Shown here piece after piece: positions 31,635 to 42,257 of a stretch of DNA of 64,000 nucleotides. The stretch is from Teratosphaeria epicoccoides (Eukaryota; Ascomycota; Dothideomycetes; Mycosphaerellales; Teratosphaeriaceae). Positions within the stretch are counted from its first letter, which is position 1; every line of letters starts with the position of its first letter. The notes below the pieces were generated by a model. That model had not been told where the DNA came from and did no database searches. It saw only the letters and a list, made by a program, of their open reading frames with translations. The position numbers were made by a program, and so were the translations under genes. The stretch lies in the NCBI GenBank assembly GCA_021401465.1, contig JADDMT010000139.1, positions 1-64,000 of the forward strand. The letters run 5' to 3'.

Positions 31635-33816
31635 CGTAGATTTAGTCTATGCCTATGGAAACTGGGGTATTCTGTTCAGTGCTTGTATTGGATGTGATCG
31701 AAGCTAGAGATAAGAGAAGCTCCAACGTACGAAACAACCCCGACCTGAGTTGGTTTCGGGGAGGTCATCATTCCATATATGATAACCAGGTGAGTGGGTC
31801 GAGTTTCCGCAAAAGATGCAGCCGTCGATGAGAGGGGTCGCAGCGGCCAAATGGAGTGCACGAGACTGCTCGCGCCCAGTCTAGTGAGTCCATATCCAAG
31901 GGTACAATACTTTTATCCCCGGGAGGAGACCCCAGATTGTTGTGGGGAGAGCCGCAACGAAGGAAACCCCACTGCCACTGCCCCGTGACTGTGCTGCGGG
32001 GTTGTACCAGTGGTCGAAAGTCAATCTGGTCCAGAAGAAGGATGGATCTACTTGGTTGCCTTTATGCGGTAGGTATGGCAAAGGATGACACTTGGCAGCG
32101 ACATTTGAAGTCTCCATGCGAGGACCCCAGAAGTGTTGTCCCACGGTGTAGACTCTTTTGGCAAACTTGGTTAGTCCAAGCGCCAGCTCGAGTCGGCTCG
32201 CCATTGCGAGATGGGCCTCGACCCTGCGAAGGGTTCGTACAATACTCAGTGTACTTCCTTTGGCTGTCGAGGGCATTATCGCAATGCTTTGTTGCTACCA
32301 TCGTTACGGAGTACTCCGTTGGAAACTATGAATATACTGTTTCCCTGATAGGACTGTAGTGCCCCATGACGCTCCATCATAATGTTCACAGCATTCCTGC
32401 CGGGAGGTCGGTGAGCTATGCAGAGTCAAGCAATGAACAAGATCACCATAAAGACAGCTGAATTTGCGGTGTAATGCAGACAATTGCAAACGAGCTCGAC
32501 AAGGGCGACCTGCGCCGCGAAAGCGCTTCTCGTCTGCCACCGTACAGCTCGATCTGATCCGACATGGGCGCCGAGTCGACAAAACCCCGAGCTCCCAATC
32601 CGTGGCGATTGCAGCTCCGATCGACACTGGCATCTCCAACTTCATCAGCTCAATCGAAGGCAGCGTGCGTCGTGGGAGCGCCGAACTGACGGCTGAGTTG
32701 ACTGCGCGAATGGCGTAAAGCACAGGCATTGGACTTGAAGACAAGAGCCCTTTCATAGCAGTAAGCTCCAAGTGGTCGGAGATCTCGTCTCCATTGTCAT
32801 CAACTCCGGGCTGCGATTTGGTAAGATCCGAGGACATTCAGTCACGGATGTAGCGGTGCTTGGCAGCGAAAGCAGAATCTGCGTACCTGAGCCCCGTCTT
32901 GTCCACTGAATAGGAGCACTCTGGTCCCAGCCTGTTCTCGAGCTCGACGATCACCCAGTCCTCCGACCGTGCGTCAACCGATGGATCCGGAATCGCTTAT
33001 CAGATACACGTGCTTCAGCATCCGCCGAACCACCGGGGGGCCGGTGAGATGACACATGCGTGCCTGATGATGCGAGGGGCTGCAGGATGTATGCTGCTCC
33101 GGCCTAAAGCGAAGAGAGTGCAGCCGGTCGTATCCGCACTCATAGGCTGTTGCAGAGGGTGACAGGAAGGGGGTTCAGAGGCTTGCAGTGGGTGTCGAGC
33201 GCAGCACAACCCCTCTCGCCAACGATGAAGGAGACAATTGCAGCATCGGGGTACCGCTACGAATGCCCTTGATATCGATTCGGGATCGAGCAAGGCAAGC
33301 CAAGGCTGTGGCTCAATCTCGGCTGAAGTTAAGCACAACTTTCCAGGCTGCCATTTGGAGCTACATTTCCTCCATCAGCATCAACTTGCCATCTTATCGT
33401 GTTCCGCTAGAGCAGCGGCTGCCTTGTAATGTCGAACCCAGACGGATGTTGGAGAAGTTGCGGCAGGCTCCAAAATGTGATACTGAAAGAGGGTTGCCCA
33501 GGGAAACTAAGGTCATTAAAGGGGAGTCCCACAACAGTCGACTACGAAGGACCACGCGGAAAGATCGCCTCTTCCGGGTCTGGTTGTCTGCAAATGGGCT
33601 GAAGAATGCTTGTTCGCGGGCCCGCGGACAGCCGTCTGCAGCCAACCAGGAATATCTATGTTACAACTGGTCAGCTGCGTGATTCCAGGTCTTCAATTCA
33701 CTATGATGATCTTCTGAAGAAGCCCGCATTCCGCAAAAGACAAGAATCCAAAGCTTCGAGCCGCGCCCAGCTCACTGCATATATCTTCATCTAGATCGTC
33801 ATCCCACAAATGCCTT
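31635..33816. other. Gene-poor stretch with an unexplained coding-like fragment
   Basis: About 2.2 kb without a supportable gene. On the minus strand a frame of about 50 codons ending at a stop at 32838-32840 reads RSEDWVIVELENRLGPECSY and then VDKTGLRYADSAF. It has the look of a real C-terminus. It has no start codon and opens just after a stop, so it would need an upstream exon. An ATG follows the stop directly and opens a 177-codon frame (32837-32304) that becomes incoherent. Other frames have no features. Confidence 0.35.
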
Positions 33817-35111
33817 TCAACGCCTCGTCCAGCGCCTCACAGAAAACCTCTGAATTGGCAACACTAATCCAAGGCCCAGACACTCCACTACATCTGCCAA
33901 AGGCTTCCTCAATACATCCAGTACAGGTCTGAGGTAATCGTCACTGGGCACTTCGCGCTTGACAGCCGCGTATGCTTGAGCTGGAGTAATCTGATCGTAA
34001 TCAAGATCGAGTTGCTCACTAAGCTCGACAAGCCTGATGCGCAGAGTCAGTCTCCGAGCTCAAGAGGTACGAGTGGGCCCTGCTGGAACGTACTTATCAA
34101 TTTCAGAATGAGGCAACTGCCACTTTTGCTCGACTCTGCTGGGTGGCCCGTTCTGTAGGACTCTGCCATTTGACGTGGCGTGCTCGCTGGACGTATCGCT
34201 TGCCGGCGAAGCGCTGGAGAACACCGCACTCGTCGTCGTAAGAGCGTGTCCGTGAAAGTGTCCGATCTCACAGGCCACCGGCAACTTTGCGTCTGGAGCG
34301 ATGCCCACATGAGGTACATGACTTTTGGCATGGATGCTCAAGCGCAGGTATGAAGTCCAATGCTGCCCAACTCTGCTTTCCTCTGTCAGTCGGGACTCGT
34401 AAACTGGGTTTTCGTCAATAGTGGAGCTTACATCGCCCTGAACTGTAGGTTGTGGCTTCGCGGGTGACAGTGTGTCTCTAACGCCAGACATCTGCAAGGA
34501 TACGCAAGTCGCATCAGTCATATCCTCGTCCACGTCCACAAATACACGCTGGTAGCCGATCTCTGGGTCCTGGCGGATGCTGATCGTACCCTTGCCCAGC
34601 ATGCCAGAGCCATGGTTGCAAGATGAATAGCCATTCAAGCCGGTGGAACTGTCCCTCTGTCCGGTCTGCGGGAAAGACAGCAGCGTTCTCATTTCCTTGT
34701 TCTGGTGCGCAAGCGTTGTCCTCTGAGAATTGACCTTCGCATCCAACTTCTGCAGTCTACCGATCTCACTCTCAAGCAATTGAACATAATCTGTCTGGCG
34801 TTTTCGATGGCGTTTCTGCGCTTGATAAACCTGTTTTCTTCGCTTCTGCGACTCAGTCATGGCCTTGTCAAGTGCGTTCGGGCTGTCAGTCGTGGCACTC
34901 TCGCTTGGACTGCTATCAGATTCCTTCTTGAGCCCTGCAAACTGATCAGCCTCTTAACGGCTTTTACTACCGCATCGAAGTTACTGAGCGTACTACTTTG
35001 TCCGCTATTAGCAGTCTCTGGTGCATCTTTCTCCTTGTGCGGAACATCTTGTCTTCCTGCTATCTTCAAGAACGACCGGAAATCTTTCCTAATACTTGCT
35101 TCAGACATCAT
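33817..35111 (-). CDS. bZIP transcription factor, last exon probably frameshifted
   Basis: Three exons on the minus strand: 35111-34994, 34934-34094 and 34033-33817, giving 391 aa as read. The donor of intron 1 could also be 3 nt upstream (GTAGTA). The basic region is QKRRKQVYQAQKRHRKRQTD, followed by a short zipper-like helix (YVQLLESEIGRLQKLDAKV); its basic-region pattern resembles AP-1/Yap-like fungal factors. The central part is Ser/Thr-rich and disordered. Exon 3 starts well (LVELSEQLDLDYDQITPAQA), as in the C-terminal domain of such factors. It then runs into an unlikely Arg-rich tail and stop at 33817. From about 33870 a different frame reads SGPWISVANSEVFCEALDEA and ends at 33791. One missing base near 33860-33880 would restore it. 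So this is either a truncated allele or a sequence error. Confidence 0.72.
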
Positions 35112-35732
35112 GACTAAGCGTGTACGCTGCTGCGTTCCTGATACTTCAAGTAAGAGTGAGAAGCTCTAGATGACGACCAGTTGGTTGTTGACTGGCAATG
35201 GACGAGAGTTCGCAATTGCGCAGCAATATTTCAGCAATGCTTGCCATGGTGACGGAAGACCTCGGGAGGCTCAAGCGCGGTATAACGACCGTCCGCAAGT
35301 TGTGGCAAACCTGTAAGGCAGTAGCGAAGCAGCGAAGGTTCTTGCGAGCCCTCAATAAGCTCGAATCCACCGTTGTCTTCGATGGCTTAGACACGGCTGT
35401 GGGCTGACTAACTGGGCATAAATCCACTGAATGGTGGCTTGCATTAGTTATATGCGGATCAACATGGCCATGTCGTGTGCATTGACACTGGCACATGCAT
35501 GCTGTGTGTGATGATCGTAAGACTATGAGTCTGCATACGTATTCTCTTCCATTATGTCATCTACACTCAGCAATATATGAACCCTTGGCTCGCGCAATAT
35601 CCTTCAAACATGCAGTTGCAGACGATAATGCTTGGATCGCTTCGATCATATTGACGCCATTCGTCCATGATACTTTCTTCGTCCAGACAGATATCCATCA
35701 TGATTCTCATGCGATGCGCTTCTCATTTCAAC
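35112..35732. other. Intergenic stretch
   Basis: Lies between the bZIP start and the 3' end of the large disordered gene. One plus-strand frame, 35198-35407 (69 codons, opening MDESSQLRSNISAML), is helical and basic and could be a small protein or a fragment. It has no recognised family, and I do not call it as a gene. Confidence 0.3.
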
Positions 35733-38285
35733 TTAGCGTTTGACTGGCCTCATTGTCCTCAGCAGTGAAGGGATGCGATGTCTCTTGCTCAGCCCAACTC
35801 TGTATGTTATCTTGGATGAGCTTTTGATGGGCGAATGCGTTGCTGCTGGCTTTGAAGCCGGTGTGGAAGGTCTAGCGGAGTCTGGCGCAGCATGCTCGCT
35901 AGTCGGGGTGACCACATCCAATACTCCTGACTTGGAAGGTGTTGCAGCGCGAGCCTTTCCGCTGGATGGCTGCTTCGGACCTCGCAGTTCCTGATCGCCA
36001 GCTACATCTACTCTGGCCGATCGTTGGCGCATCTCTTGGAGTCCCGCCGCTATGCCGGCCGCCGCAAATTCGTGCCGAGCTTGTCCAATGTCCCTGTCAT
36101 CTTCCTCATTGATGCATGACTTCTGTGCGCCATCACGTGAGGCCGCCTTCGCCTTACCACCACTGGCTTTCTTCTTAGATCGCTCGTCTTGATCGTGACG
36201 CATTGACTCAACCAGGTCGGCCTGTTTTCCTGCTTCAGAGTCGTCCTGGATTTCTTGCGGATCATCTAGATCAGCAGCAGCGGCGCGCTCCCGTGTCCTA
36301 CCTCTGCCACGCCTCGACGATTCGGCTTCAGCAACAGTCTGTTGCTCAATGCAGTCGAACGCGAGCTCATCCTGGTCTTCCTCGTCTTCGTCGATAATGT
36401 TCCTGCGCTTCGGAGGTTTTGGCTTGATGACGTCCTTGTCATCTTCGTCCGCGATCAATGATCGGCGTGCAGCTTGCCTTTGACTAAGCGTTGGAGTGCG
36501 CTGCGCCGCAGTAGAGTCGACGTGATCCTCAAAAATCGTCGTATGAGCTCTCTTCATCTTTGCTTTCGACGCGCCAGATTTCTGCTTGGGCGCTGGCTTG
36601 ACGAATATCTCATCATCCAGCTTCTTCGCCTGGAGTATTGAATCCTCTCCTCGTATCTGTGCCGGCTTGACCAAGATCGCACCGTCTATTGGATTGGCTG
36701 AAGCCATCGTGGCTCTCCGCGGTTCACCAGTGATCGATGCCTTGGCCTCTACGTCCACGGGCGGCGAGACAGCTGGCTCACACCTTGGCGAATGGCCATG
36801 ATTCTGCATTAGGGCATCCTGTGGTTCCACCGGAGTCTTGAGCCACGTGTTGATCATATTCCACGCTTGCTCAGTCTTGGGAGCGATAGCAGCCTTTGGT
36901 GGAGCCTCTCTCGGATCGTTCGCAACGTGATGCGAGTGCTCATTGCCTGCAGCGTGCTCGACACGGTCCGCTTCGGCTGACTCAGCGCTTTCGTTTGATG
37001 CAGGAATGGTCCTTCGTCTTGATTTTTGGGACGGCCGTGGCTCTAAACTTGCAGCTGTCTTGTTTCGCTTTGTCCTGTCAGCCTTCTCTGGCCTAACAGA
37101 AAAGTCAATGGGCACCTCCAATGTTTCCGTGCGCCGTCTGCTTGGTCGTGGCACGTAGCTTTCCTTTGGCAACCCGATGGCTATTCCATCAGAGTACAGA
37201 GGATCAGTTGAATCATCTTCGATCTGCTCTATTCGGCCTTTGGGAAGCTTCTGAGCGCTGTTGGTAGTGACCGCGATCTCTACTCTAGGACTGGATCGCA
37301 GCCGTGACAAGTTATCCTGCTCGGGCGAGATCTGATCCAGACATTTGACAGGTGACGCCCCTTGTAACACAGTGACTTTGGTCCCATGCAAAGGACGTCC
37401 AGGTTCGTGAGCAGCAGCTTGGTCGCCATGGACGTCCTTTACAGTGACCGGAGGCCTATCGACGGTTTCGGCACCGTTGAGGTCAACGTCCCGCGTGGCG
37501 CCAGCGTCCCTCATCGCATCAACGTCACGCATGGCATCAACATCGTCCTTTGCATCTCTCTGCTCACGGGCTGGATCGATCTCTACCTTCGACCTATTCT
37601 GCGTCGGCCCACTCGCGCTCCAAGGAAAGCTCGAGCTCTTGCCAGAATCCGACAATGGCACGTTCAGTCCGTAGGCCTCAGCATTAGCCCTCTCCCCGAG
37701 AGCCACCTCAACCATTTGCTTTTGCGAAGCAGTCCCGTAAGCAGCGGTTGTACCACTGTCATCAAACATCTGCATTGGCTCATGCTGCATGAAGTCTCTG
37801 CCAATGGTGCCGTTAATCAGTCCGCCATCGTTGCGGAAAGAAGAGAAATCCTCGTGGTCATCGTTAGGAAGCTGGGAAGCTGAGCGGTTCTTCGAGCCAT
37901 ACGTCTTCAGTGTCTTCGTACGCTTTACAGATGTGTCCGGGCTCATTGAACCTGCAAGGTTGAATCCATGAGTTTCAGTATGCCGTCGCTTGCTTGGCCT
38001 CCCGGTTGAAGCATCGGAAGATTTGGTATTGCCAGGGACAAGGTGACGCTCAGCACTTCGGATCTCCTTTGTCAAGCGCTGTGTCGAAGTAGTACTCTGC
38101 TGGTTATTCGTCCCATCCAAGCCGTACTGGGGAGGCCGATCTACGAGCACATGGTCACTGCAGGTCGTCTCGGTCTCGACCGGGTGCTCCTGCTGACCAG
38201 AAGGCTGCGACTTCGTAGCGCGTACCTCAGGCTCGAGCGACACGCCATCGCTGTCATCGTCCGAATCATTTATTTGCGGCGGCAT
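35733..38285 (-). CDS. Large disordered nuclear-type protein with a RAD51AP1-like C-terminal motif
   Basis: Single exon of 850 aa from the ATG at 38285. Nearly the whole protein is hydrophilic, rich in Asp, Glu, Lys, Arg, Ser and Pro, with no folded domain I can see. It has many basic clusters typical of nuclear localisation (KRRHTETHG, KPPKRRNIIDEDEEDQDELAFD) and a short tandem DVDAMRD repeat. The last residues read TYRVGLSKRHRIPSLLR. This resembles the conserved C-terminal Rad51-binding motif of RAD51AP1-type proteins, where RxGLSR is followed by a basic/hydrophobic stretch. The similarity is from memory and covers about 15 residues, so a role in homologous recombination is a hypothesis. 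It could equally be another nuclear scaffold. There is no membrane segment or signal peptide. Confidence 0.7.
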   Translation of the reverse strand: MPPQINDSDDDSDGVSLEPEVRATKSQPSGQQEHPVETETTCSDHVLVDRPPQYGLDGTNNQQSTTSTQRLTKEIRSAERHLVPGNTKSSDASTGRPSKRRHTETHGFNLAGSMSPDTSVKRTKTLKTYGSKNRSASQLPNDDHEDFSSFRNDGGLINGTIGRDFMQHEPMQMFDDSGTTAAYGTASQKQMVEVALGERANAEAYGLNVPLSDSGKSSSFPWSASGPTQNRSKVEIDPAREQRDAKDDVDAMRDVDAMRDAGATRDVDLNGAETVDRPPVTVKDVHGDQAAAHEPGRPLHGTKVTVLQGASPVKCLDQISPEQDNLSRLRSSPRVEIAVTTNSAQKLPKGRIEQIEDDSTDPLYSDGIAIGLPKESYVPRPSRRRTETLEVPIDFSVRPEKADRTKRNKTAASLEPRPSQKSRRRTIPASNESAESAEADRVEHAAGNEHSHHVANDPREAPPKAAIAPKTEQAWNMINTWLKTPVEPQDALMQNHGHSPRCEPAVSPPVDVEAKASITGEPRRATMASANPIDGAILVKPAQIRGEDSILQAKKLDDEIFVKPAPKQKSGASKAKMKRAHTTIFEDHVDSTAAQRTPTLSQRQAARRSLIADEDDKDVIKPKPPKRRNIIDEDEEDQDELAFDCIEQQTVAEAESSRRGRGRTRERAAAADLDDPQEIQDDSEAGKQADLVESMRHDQDERSKKKASGGKAKAASRDGAQKSCINEEDDRDIGQARHEFAAAGIAAGLQEMRQRSARVDVAGDQELRGPKQPSSGKARAATPSKSGVLDVVTPTSEHAAPDSARPSTPASKPAATHSPIKSSSKITYRVGLSKRHRIPSLLRTMRPVKR

Positions 38286-38876
38286 GATGAACGTTCATTT
38301 GCTTGTTGTGCTAAAGTGCTTGCAGTGAGCTTCTATATTGAATTTGGCAAGCGCGCGCGTTCTAAGACGCGTCAAAAGAGGTGGGTCTCAAGACGCCAAG
38401 TCACGTGGCTGATTTGACATCGATAGATGGATGAAAGGATGTGGCATCGAAGGACCTCGGACTCACTTCAAGCTTCGGAACATTGTGCCAGTCAGGATCA
38501 ACAGGCTGTAGAAAAGATGAAATCAACCACCGCTCAAAGGCGTGCACAAGTCAAGCTGTCGATGGCATCGATCATCTGACCGATCACATCAGACAATCAG
38601 ACGCATCAAGCAGTCACGACCATCGGCTGGGAATTCACGTCAACGGTGCCACTTCAAGCAGACAGGATCGGTGAACGCTCTTCGAAATTAGAAGCGCCAT
38701 TTCATGCTACATTGTTTGGGAACCCTACACCTCGTGAGCACAGTGGTCTGCTATGCCAGTACAGACGCTCTACGTCTGACCATGCCCTGGAAGCCGTCTG
38801 TGGTTGCCTCGCGGACTCCGAATGATGCAGAGCGGACTCCAGGCCTTGCCAACGGATTGAGTTATGACATACACGT
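38286..38876. other. Intergenic stretch
   Basis: Holds the promoter of the disordered gene and the 3' flank of acl2. No coding or repeat feature was seen. Confidence 0.5.
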
Positions 38877-40460
38877 TCAACCTTCAAACTCCTTGATGCT
38901 GCTGTTGTACTTGCCCGGGATCAGCGCCAAAGGCACGATACCTGACACATGCATCTCGGGACCAAAGACGTGCATGTTCAATCCGAGCTCTTGACCGACA
39001 GCCTTGATATTCTTCAGACCTTCCTGGTAGTTAGGACCAGCGCGGCGCACCCAGATCTGGACCTTGTGCTCATTGAGAAGAGGAGCGACTTCTCGGAGGG
39101 CGCGGATGACACCCTTGAATGTGGACGCAACCTACAGGATTGTTAGCTGGACTTCGTCAAGACCATTGAAGGCCGTTGCTACTTACGTTAGTGAAGTTGG
39201 CAATGCCGCCACCGATGAACAGGACCTTGCCGTCAGGGTGTTGTGGCGCCTTCAGCATCAGATCAAAGACTGTGCGAGCGTAGTGGAATGTCTGCGTCTC
39301 GGTCGGAGCACCTGAGTACTCTCCATAATTTGCCAGCTCGCTAGCGAATCCAGCAGATGCGATGGCATCGGCATAAACCACGGAAGCACCACCACCGGCA
39401 ACAAGAGTCCAAACGCGGCCTTGCGAGTTGAGGATTGTGAGCTTGAGCGAAGCACCAGTCTTCGCATCCATCTCCGCAATGTAGGACTCTTCTTTACTCA
39501 GCTCACGTCCGAAAGGAGCAGGGAATTCCATGGGTGGACCGGCGTCGATTGTGACCTTGCCATCAGCCTTGCTCGCGGTTTGTGGAATACCAAGAGCAGC
39601 TGGGGCGCGAGCAATTGCCCATTTGACACCGCATTCGAACTCGGCAGTCTGGTCAAGCTTGGCTGCCAAGTCGAGGAAGTGGACCTCTGCGCTGGTGCGG
39701 TCGGCGTTAGGGATGGCCACGAGTGGGTTGATCTCGAGGTAAGTGAACTGGCAGTCGACGTAGACAGCATAGAGACGGGTGATGAAGTCGACAAGGACGT
39801 TATGCACGCCCTTGGGCACCTTGCTGAGCAGACCCTTGGCAATCTCTTCGTTGCTTGGGTACTCGCTCAAGTCTACTGGGATCAGGAGCTTCTCAGCCTT
39901 TGCGTCAACGTCACCCACGTCAACACCACCCTCGTGGTAGAACAGGATCCAGTCGCCCTGAAAGGGAAAAGTCAGCATGTGCTACTGACCTTCGCGTTCT
40001 CTTGGCGCGGCTCGCTTACCTCACGGACGGAGTTGATGTTGATGTAGTACTCAGTCTCCTGCGGATGCGGCACAAAAGGCTCGACCAAGAAATGCCTCAA
40101 GGCACCCTCGACATGCTCAACCTTTTGAATCTTATTCGCACGCGCCGCTATCCACTCCTTTGCTTCTTGCCATGTTGCATTCAGCTTCAGCAGCCCTGAC
40201 TTGCCCCGTCGCTTGATGAGCTGATCTGGCTTTGCAACGAACTTTGCTCCTGGTGCGAGCAGGAATGGGTATGTAGCCTCCGCGGCGTCAAGGACACCGT
40301 TGACATCGTCACCCTCCTCGAAGTGAATCGTCGCGAGCTTGGCGGGCGGGTTGTGTGTTGCAGGCGTGGGGAGAGGAGATGGCTTGATGACGGGGGCGCG
40401 CGTGAGGTGGTAGTTGAGGATGGCCTTGCCGTCCGCCTCGCAGATGGCTTTCGCAGACAT
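38877..40460 (-). CDS. acl2: ATP-citrate lyase subunit 2 (citrate-binding/succinyl-CoA-synthetase-beta-like)
   Basis: Three exons on the minus strand: 40460-40020, 39957-39187 and 39131-38877, giving 488 aa, the usual length of the fungal small subunit. Introns of 62 and 55 nt have GTAAG donors and keep phase 0. The protein starts MSAKAICEADGKAILNYHL, carries the ATP-grasp region (FLVEPFVPHPQETEYY), then YLEINPLVAIPNA and the AGGGASVVYADAIAS citrate-binding part. It ends GKYNSSIKEFEG. With Acl1 it forms the cytosolic enzyme that turns citrate, CoA and ATP into acetyl-CoA and oxaloacetate, feeding lipid and acetate-derived pathways. It is divergent from acl1 across 1.8 kb, an arrangement common in Pezizomycotina and suited to co-regulation. 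Confidence 0.96.
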
Positions 40461-42257
40461 GGCGTAAATGTAGTTTCAGTGCGAGTATATTCCAGCCCTG
40501 CAGTAAACCGGTTTGTAAGCAATCATTCAGTTTGAAGCCTCGGAGAGTGTTGGTGCAGTTGCGATGGGACAGACCAAGCTGAATGTAGGCGGTGAGCGCA
40601 GGTGGGATGGAAGCTGACACTGGCAGAGCTGTCGTACTGGAAGCCGTTCTCCTGGCAGATGCTCTGCTCGTACTTGAGGATCACTGAATGATAAGCTTGA
40701 TTCCTCGCGACCTCTGATACAATGTTCGCCAGTTGTCCAGCTGCCGCATCACAAGGTCGCACAATCTCGAGGTCCGTGGTGTCGAAAAGAAGCTCGGACT
40801 TGGCCTGTCTGACGGATTTTGGATGGATGCCGCTCATGCTAAGAAAAGCTACGAAGCCGACCACTCACCTCGATAGACCGCAACGCAGGATGTGACGATT
40901 GCGCAGTATGACAGCTGACAAGTTGTGTGGGCAGAGAATGTTCAGAGAATGTCCAGAGAATGTCCAGAGATGGTGCTATCGTGTTTCTGTCCCCGGCCAA
41001 GTCCTGAACATCAGCTGTATCATGGACCAGCGAATTGACTCTGGTTGACAACCGTCCCCTGGCTTGCTGAGCGTCGAGTGCTTTAGCTCTTTGCGGAAGC
41101 CGGCAACGCCTTCCGTTGGGGATCGCCGAGTCGGCCCAATTGTCCAATGTTCCGCAAAGCTTCTTTATTCCAAGTGCCGGATGCTGCTCATCATCATTTA
41201 TTTTGTTGATAGGGTTGATGGAGTTGACGGCCGAGAGGGTTGATGGCGCTGACATGCACTTGTAATTTCAGTGAATCTCGTCACGAAACACTGAGGCGGC
41301 AACAACAACAACAGCCGTTGAGGTCGTCCCGGTGCCTCGCAGATCAAGCATACAGATTGCCAATATCGCCAAGTACATGGATGGGACAATGCAAGTGTCG
41401 AGATACCAGTGGACCGCTACTACATGCACACAAGTGTTGACGTGCTACATTTGTACTACTGCTACCGTCAACGTGCGTGAATCAGATCATGTCGGATCTT
41501 TTGAAGCCAGCCTAGGCTGTATCGAGATTCAGGCACGCGAGCACCTTGGCATATCTGAGCCCAATAGCCACACATCCGCTGCCGAAGCTCCTGGAAACCA
41601 TGTAACTTTCCTCGTTGAAAGATCGTACCATTTCCCCAGCGCACTCGACTCCAATTGGTGGCCAAAGGAGTCATACGGCGCAGATATCGTACGTTGGAGA
41701 GCCGCGCCGTAGATGAGCCCCAAATAATGAATCCTCGTTCGGGTGAGAATATTGGTGTCGACCGTTTGGTAACCGCCCTGTCCGAGATTTAGCGCTGGTG
41801 TATGCGGGATGTGGTGCTCTGCAGCAGTCGGTAGCAGGGGTCTTGAAAGTTTGGAGGCACGCCCGCAGCTTGGTGAGGTCAACCGCTGAGTGGTGAGCAT
41901 TATCCGGCCTCAGTTCTTTGTGGACTTCGAACACCCACACACCGCACACAGCTCATACGCTCACTCATATCCTTCCTCACCACACTGCCTACGCTCCAGT
42001 AAGTACGATTTCGTGGAAGTGTCAGCTCAACAGCCCTCCCCGTCCCAGATACGTTCTCTGCCCGCAAGCTCCTGAGCTCTAAACTTAGCCCAGCGCATGT
42101 CAGCATTGCTGAAGACGAGTACCGGTCTGGTCACGTTGAGGCTGATAGAGAGGGCTGGCACAAGCCACCGATACTGAATGAAGGCACGGCGTTTCTAACA
42201 TTGCACTGTCTACAGCCTCTCTTCCACCCTCGACATCCCTCCTCTCCCCACTGCACA
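40461..42257. promoter_or_regulatory. Shared divergent promoter region of acl2 and acl1
   Basis: About 1.8 kb separates the two start codons. The acl1 side ends in a CT-rich leader (cctctcttccaccctcgac type) just before the ATG. Several open frames lie inside, but none carries a recognised domain. 5'-UTR introns are likely for both genes but cannot be located. Co-regulation of the two subunits from this region is expected from the layout and is inferred. Confidence 0.55.
40932..40973. repeat. Short tandem repeat, 11-bp unit
   Basis: Three full copies of CAGAGAATGTY plus a partial fourth lie head to tail in the acl2-acl1 divergent region, about 470 bp upstream of the acl2 start. It may be a binding-site array or simple replication slippage. 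Confidence 0.8.

Noticed and set aside
29807..35111. Secondary-metabolite cluster around the BVMO and the bZIP factor
   Set aside because: No backbone enzyme (PKS, NRPS, terpene cyclase), transporter or other tailoring gene is next to them.
39421..40047. 208-codon plus-strand open frame
   Set aside because: Antisense to acl2 and crosses its intron; no domain.
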